Positions 60,330 through 64,000 of a stretch of DNA of 64,000 nucleotides are shown here, in pieces. This DNA is from Paenibacillus urinalis (GTDB lineage: Bacteria > Bacillota > Bacilli > Paenibacillales > Paenibacillaceae): contig NZ_CP118108.1 in NCBI RefSeq assembly GCF_028747985.1, positions 811,501-875,500 of the forward strand, read 5' to 3'. The stretch's first letter is position 1. Each line of letters begins with the position of its first letter. The notes below the pieces were generated by a model. That model was not told the origin of the DNA. It was given only the letters and a program-made list of their open reading frames with translations, and made no database searches. A program made the position numbers and the translations under genes.

Positions 60330-61340
60330 ATGAGAAAGGTAACGATCAAGGATGTGGCAAGGGAGGCGGGGGTGTCGATCTCGACGGTCTCCAATGCGCT
60401 GAACGACGTGGATGTGCTGAATCCGGAGACGAAGTCGCATATTCTGGACGTCGCGAAACGCCTGAACTATGTCCCGAACATCAACGGCAAGCTGCTGAAA
60501 TCGGGCAAATCGAAGATGCTGGGCTTCTTCACCACAAGCGTGTCAGGACCGTACTTCTATACGCTGGTCGAGACGATGTCACGGGAATGTGACCGCCACG
60601 GCTACGGTCTGAACATCTTCGTAACCAAGGATAAGCAGGTCATTATGAGCAACATTCTTGGCGGAAGGGTCGATGGGGTCATTGTCTATGAAGAGCTGCG
60701 AATTGACGAGAATGACATCGCCATTATGGAGCAGAACAACATCAAGGCCGTATTTCTGGACCGCGAGATACAGAACGAAAACATGGGCAGCATTATCTTC
60801 GATTCCTATGTGGATGCGTACGAAGCAACGAAATACCTGATCAGTCTGGGCCACAAGAACATCGCCTATATCGCCGGTGTGGAGACGATGTTCGACAGCG
60901 AGCAGCGGAAGGCCGGGTATCTGGCGGCATTGAGGGATTACGGGCTGAAGGCGGACGAGGACTATATTCTGCAAGGTTATTTTGAAGAGGAAGGCTCGTA
61001 CGGCGCGGTCAAATCATTCGTTAATGTGCATGGCAGTAAGCTGCCGGATGCTTTTCTTGCAGGGAATGACCTCAGTGCGATCGGGGCCATGCGGGCACTC
61101 AAATCCCTCGGATACGAGATTCCACAGGATACAAGTGTCGTTGGCTTTGACGATATCGACATTGCGCAGTATTTCTCACCTTCGCTGACTACTGTGCGCA
61201 ACCAAATTGCTAGGCAGGGAATCCTGGTTGTGAACCATTTGATTCGCATGATTCAGGAGAAGGAAGAAGGCAGGCATGAGAAGCTGCCGGGAGAGCTTAT
61301 CGTTAGAGGCTCTACGCAGATCAAAATGGTGCGGGACTAA
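60330..61340 (+). CDS. LacI-family transcriptional repressor
   Basis: A 336-residue LacI-family regulator. The N-terminal helix-turn-helix and hinge helix are clear (VTIKDVAREAGVSISTVSNA, then ILDVAKRLNYVPN), followed by a periplasmic-binding-protein-like sensor domain ending in VGFDDIDIAQYFSPSLTTV. AAAGGAAGACAGC precedes the ATG. The perfect palindrome just upstream, repeated before the ABC permease genes, indicates autorepression and repression of the sugar transporter by this protein. The inducer is presumably the transported sugar or a product. Confidence 0.9.
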   Translation: MRKVTIKDVAREAGVSISTVSNALNDVDVLNPETKSHILDVAKRLNYVPNINGKLLKSGKSKMLGFFTTSVSGPYFYTLVETMSRECDRHGYGLNIFVTKDKQVIMSNILGGRVDGVIVYEELRIDENDIAIMEQNNIKAVFLDREIQNENMGSIIFDSYVDAYEATKYLISLGHKNIAYIAGVETMFDSEQRKAGYLAALRDYGLKADEDYILQGYFEEEGSYGAVKSFVNVHGSKLPDAFLAGNDLSAIGAMRALKSLGYEIPQDTSVVGFDDIDIAQYFSPSLTTVRNQIARQGILVVNHLIRMIQEKEEGRHEKLPGELIVRGSTQIKMVRD

Positions 61341-61386
61341 CCTTTTACGCTTTACTATAAAAGGGGAAGTTCCCGTCCAGCTTAGT

Positions 61387-61400
61387 AGTAAACGCTTACA
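61387..61400. promoter_or_regulatory. cre-like CcpA site
   Basis: AGTAAACGCTTACA differs from the cre consensus (TGnAAnCGnTnnCA) only at the first base. It lies between the lacI-like gene and the sugar transporter, where catabolite repression would be expected. Confidence 0.5.
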
Positions 61401-61519
61401 AATTAGGTTTCTGTTAAATTTGGTTGCACTCTGTTCAATCTGTTCATTAGATCGTAAGCCTAGCTGAGGCAGACATCCGGAATTTCAGCAGTCATTCTCT
61501 AAAAAAGAACCATATTTTT

Positions 61520-61549
61520 TTGACCAAAAATAAAAACGTTTTTATTTTT
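61520..61549. promoter_or_regulatory. Promoter with embedded LacI operator for the sugar ABC operon
   Basis: TTGACC (61520-61525) is followed directly by a 24-bp perfect palindrome (61526-61549, core TAAAAACGTTTTTA) that fills the spacer and covers the weak -10 (TATTTT, 61543-61548). The core is the same as in front of the lacI-like gene. Repressor binding would exclude RNA polymerase. Confidence 0.7.
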
Positions 61550-61647
61550 CGGTGAAAATATCAAATTTCTGCATTGACTGAATCCATTTCATGAACACTA
61601 TTTTGTTGCTCTGATCCAGAGTATAGGAGCAAAAAGGAGAGAAGCAC

Positions 61648-62643
61648 ATGAGCAAACCAGCTCTGATCCAGCCTGCGGATGCCTCGTCCCGTATGAGGAA
61701 GCCGCCAGCCAAGAAGCCTATGGGGCAGCGGATCAAGGAATTCTGCGTGGATTACGTGAAGCAGTGGGAGCTTCAGTCCATGATTCTTCCGGGCGTACTA
61801 TTTATGATTATCTTCAACTTCATTCCAATCTATGGACTCACGATCGCCTTCAAGAGCTACACGGTCATTGACACGATTGACAGCGCACCATGGGTAGGGC
61901 TCGACAACTTCAAGATTATTATGACGGATCAGTATTTCTGGGAATCGGTCATCAATACACTTGGCATCAGCTTCCTGAAGCTGGCCATCGGGTTTGTTGT
62001 ACCTATCATTCTAGCGATCATGATCTATGAACTAAGCGGGAGTCGATTCAAAAAATTTGTCCAGACCGTATCCTATCTCCCTCACTTTCTCTCCTGGATC
62101 GTGCTGGGCGGTATGCTCATCACCTGGGTGTCGACGACAGGTCTGTTTAATCAGATTCTGCTATCTCTCGGTCTGATCTCACAGCCGCAGAATATCCTGC
62201 TTGACCCAAGCAAGTACTGGTGGATCGCTGTTCTGTCTGACATCTGGAAGGAAGCGGGCTGGGGTACGATTCTGTATCTGGCGGTCATGTCCAAGATCGA
62301 TCCTACCTATTACGAGGCTGCCAAGATCGACGGAGCCAACCGGCTTCGCCAAATATGGAACATTACGATTCCGAACATGAAGATGATCATCAGCTTGAAC
62401 CTGATTCTAACCGTGAGCGGACTGCTCGGCTCGAACCTGGATCAGACACTCGTGCTCATGAACTCACAGAACCGGGAGAGTGCAGAGGTTATCAATTCCT
62501 ATGTTTACCGGATGGGGATGACGCAGGGGGACTTCTCCTACGCGACAGCAGTGGGTCTTGGCGTATCGATCGTTTCGGTTATTTTGCTGCTGACGGCGAA
62601 CAAGATCACGAGCAGGCTGAACGATAATCAATCCGTGCTTTAA
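61648..62643 (+). CDS. Sugar ABC permease, LplB/MalF type
   Basis: A 331-residue membrane protein with six helices after a cytoplasmic N-terminus (VKQWELQSMILPGVLFMII). The BPD_transp_1 domain includes the EAA loop YEAAKIDGANRLRQIWNITI, which contacts the ATPase. This LplB type of permease is very common in Paenibacillus, where an unlinked general ATPase (MsmX-like) energises several such importers; none is present here. It follows the LacI operator and an AAAAAGGAGAG site. Confidence 0.88.
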   Translation: MSKPALIQPADASSRMRKPPAKKPMGQRIKEFCVDYVKQWELQSMILPGVLFMIIFNFIPIYGLTIAFKSYTVIDTIDSAPWVGLDNFKIIMTDQYFWESVINTLGISFLKLAIGFVVPIILAIMIYELSGSRFKKFVQTVSYLPHFLSWIVLGGMLITWVSTTGLFNQILLSLGLISQPQNILLDPSKYWWIAVLSDIWKEAGWGTILYLAVMSKIDPTYYEAAKIDGANRLRQIWNITIPNMKMIISLNLILTVSGLLGSNLDQTLVLMNSQNRESAEVINSYVYRMGMTQGDFSYATAVGLGVSIVSVILLLTANKITSRLNDNQSVL

Positions 62644-62669
62644 GGTTTTATATAAGGGGGGCAATACTT

Positions 62670-63557
62670 GTGAACTCAAAAGCAATTAAAGGAGACATCG
62701 ACAGCCGGATCTTTAACGCGGTGAATACCACGCTGCTCGTCATTACGATGATAGTGATCATTGTTCCGCTCTGGAATGTCCTTGTTTCATCGTTTGCTTC
62801 CAGTAGAGCGTTGGCAGAGGGTGGGTTCGTCTTCTGGCCGTCGGAGCTCTCACTGGAGAATTATCAGGCGGTGTTCCGGGATTCGTCGATTTGGCAGGCA
62901 TTTTTCATATCGATCTCCAAGACCGTCATTGGGGTGGTCACTCATGTATTCTTCTGTGCGATGGTCGCTTATGGTCTTAGTAAAAAATATGTACGCGGCC
63001 GCAAGCTTTACGTCTCCATGGGCGTCATTACGATGTTCTTCTCCGGCGGCATGATCCCTACATACCTGCTCATTAAGGACCTCGGCCTGCTCGACAGCTT
63101 CTGGGTGTACATCATTCCGGCGCTGCTCAGCTATTATGATGTCGTCATTCTGATGAACTTCTTCCGGGGTGTGCCGGAAGCGCTGGAGGAATCGGCCAAG
63201 ATTGACGGAGCCGGTGACTGGAAGGTGTTTCTCAAAATCTTTATCCCGCTGTCCATGCCGGCCATGGCAACGATTGCGCTGTTTAACGGTGTCGGGCAGT
63301 GGAATGATTTTATGACAACCAAGCTGTATGTCACGAATGAAGCGCTGTATCCCTTACAGATGAAGCTGTATGAGATTATTGTGCAGTCGCAGACACAGTC
63401 CATGCAAAATATCGGGGGATCGGTGGTCATTGAGACGGCGACCAAAGGCGTTCAGCTGGCGACGATCGTTATCACCACGCTGCCGATTGTCATTATCTAT
63501 CCGCTCTTGCAGCGCTATTTTATCTCCGGCATGATGCTCGGAGCGGTCAAGGAATAA
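62670..63557 (+). CDS. Sugar ABC permease, LplC/YtcP (MalG) type
   Basis: A 295-residue six-helix permease partner of the previous gene, beginning FNAVNTTLLVITMIVIIVPL. The EAA loop is LEESAKIDGAGDWKVFLKIF, and the extended C-terminus LQRYFISGMMLGAVKE is typical of the YtcP group. The start at TTG or GTG (62670) follows AAGGGGGGC. It is 26 bp behind lplB and forms the heterodimeric channel. Confidence 0.88.
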   Translation: MNSKAIKGDIDSRIFNAVNTTLLVITMIVIIVPLWNVLVSSFASSRALAEGGFVFWPSELSLENYQAVFRDSSIWQAFFISISKTVIGVVTHVFFCAMVAYGLSKKYVRGRKLYVSMGVITMFFSGGMIPTYLLIKDLGLLDSFWVYIIPALLSYYDVVILMNFFRGVPEALEESAKIDGAGDWKVFLKIFIPLSMPAMATIALFNGVGQWNDFMTTKLYVTNEALYPLQMKLYEIIVQSQTQSMQNIGGSVVIETATKGVQLATIVITTLPIVIIYPLLQRYFISGMMLGAVKE

Positions 63558-63765
63558 GGAATAACCGCTCAGTTATAAGACATTTTCCAGCTAAGACATC
63601 TTGAAAAGCTTAAGGTATACGGCAGCGCAAGTCATCTGCCATCACTACAGCAACCTGGACCACAAAACAACGGCATCACAAGTAGCACAACATAGATCTG
63701 AATATTTTAGTGGGTTATGAAGTCATTTTAGTAAGCGCTTCAATATCAAGAGGAGGGTATGAAAT

Positions 63766-64000
63766 ATGTCAAAGAGAACGTTGGGTTATGGCAAAAAAGG
63801 TTTTACGCTGACAGCGCTGCTGCTGTCGGTCATGCTTCTGGTCAGTGCTCGCGGCGGGGGAGGCTCCGGCTCCAAGGAAGCCAACTGGATCTCCATCGAG
63901 GATCGTTACACACCGGATGCAGCTACGCCGGCCTGGCAGCTTGATACGAAGGAAGAGACTACAGAGCTGACTTGGTATGTAAATGCGGATTGGTGGAACA
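63766..64000 (+). CDS. Sugar ABC substrate-binding protein (partial, runs off the window)
   Basis: The first 78 residues of the extracellular binding protein. The signal-like start (MSKRTLGYGKKGFTLTALLL) ends in VMLLVSARGGGGSGS, where lipoproteins of this family have LVSAC. The base change TGC to CGC would explain the Arg. The mature part (WISIEDRYTPDAATPAWQL) then continues to the window edge. AGGAGGGTATG precedes the ATG. Position and spacing tie it to the LplB/LplC permeases. With no lipid anchor the protein might be released. Confidence 0.8.
   Translation, partial: MSKRTLGYGKKGFTLTALLLSVMLLVSARGGGGSGSKEANWISIEDRYTPDAATPAWQLDTKEETTELTWYVNADWWN

Larger units (their letters stand above)
61341..61647. 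other. 307-bp regulatory intergenic stretch before the sugar transporter
   Basis: Contains a CcpA-type cre (61387-61400), the LacI operator and the promoter of the permease operon. No coding frame is apparent. Confidence 0.6.

Noticed and set aside
63730..63743. AGTAAGCGCTTCAA considered as a second cre site before the sugar-binding protein gene
   Set aside because: Two mismatches at conserved cre positions; too weak to list.
1..64000. CRISPR arrays, tRNA and rRNA genes, prophage structural genes
   Set aside because: No regularly spaced repeats, no cloverleaf-like or ribosomal sequences, and no capsid, tail or integrase genes were noticed on either strand.

Overview
The window looks like chromosomal DNA of a low-to-moderate GC, endospore-former-type Firmicute, most likely a Paenibacillus-like member of the Bacillales. 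The basis is AGGAGG-type ribosome binding sites, frequent TTG/GTG starts, sigma-A promoters, compact rho-independent terminators, lipoprotein solute-binding proteins with MalF/MalG-like (LplB/YtcP) permeases, and TxpA/RatA-like and WXG100-type modules. No rRNA, tRNA or CRISPR array was seen. Genus is inference.

Layout. (1) 0-14.4 kb, housekeeping and transport: a concentrative nucleoside transporter, a TetR/MMPL exporter pair with a duplicated operator, a MATE exporter, a small lipoprotein, and a Na/Pi cotransporter gene cut in two by a complete ISL3-family element. That element (8207-10479, 8-bp target duplication, 24-bp inverted repeats) carries an ArsR/SmtB repressor and a 49-residue metallothionein as cargo. 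A phosphotransferase-like gene, a YhhN-family membrane protein and an ankyrin-repeat protein follow. (2) 14.5-21.4 kb: an operon behind two Fur-like boxes, encoding an FmdE-like protein, two paralogous amidotransferase-fold proteins and an Opp/Dpp-type ABC importer whose permease-ATPase fusion gene has an in-frame amber stop. (3) 21.8-28.5 kb: an ABC-2 exporter operon, two copies of a type I toxin-antitoxin locus (one intact, one reduced to an orphan antisense RNA), a DEDDh exonuclease and a WYL regulator.

(4) 28.5-51.4 kb is a dense defence island: a NERD protein with a probable ATT start; an Mrr-type endonuclease and a DUF4145/HhH protein directly upstream of and co-oriented with Zorya zorABCD; a complete type I restriction-modification system (hsdM-hsdS-hsdR); a YgjP-like metalloprotease; a frameshifted membrane-anchored Mrr-like nuclease; and an McrBC-type pair. 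(5) 51.6-56 kb: a Nudix hydrolase, then two WXG100-fronted polymorphic toxins made by an 857-bp tandem duplication with different C-terminal nuclease domains, each with its own immunity gene, plus a frameshifted third immunity-like gene. (6) 56-64 kb: GNAT and DUF4256 proteins, a dicarboxylate/amino-acid symporter, a decayed nuclease gene, and a LacI-controlled sugar ABC operon running off the right edge, whose solute-binding protein has Arg in place of the lipobox Cys.

The most notable points are the metallothionein transposon, the extended six-gene Zorya operon, the type I toxin locus with its decayed sister, the duplicated toxin module, and the Fur-type operon of unknown substrate. All family assignments are by reading motifs, without database searches.
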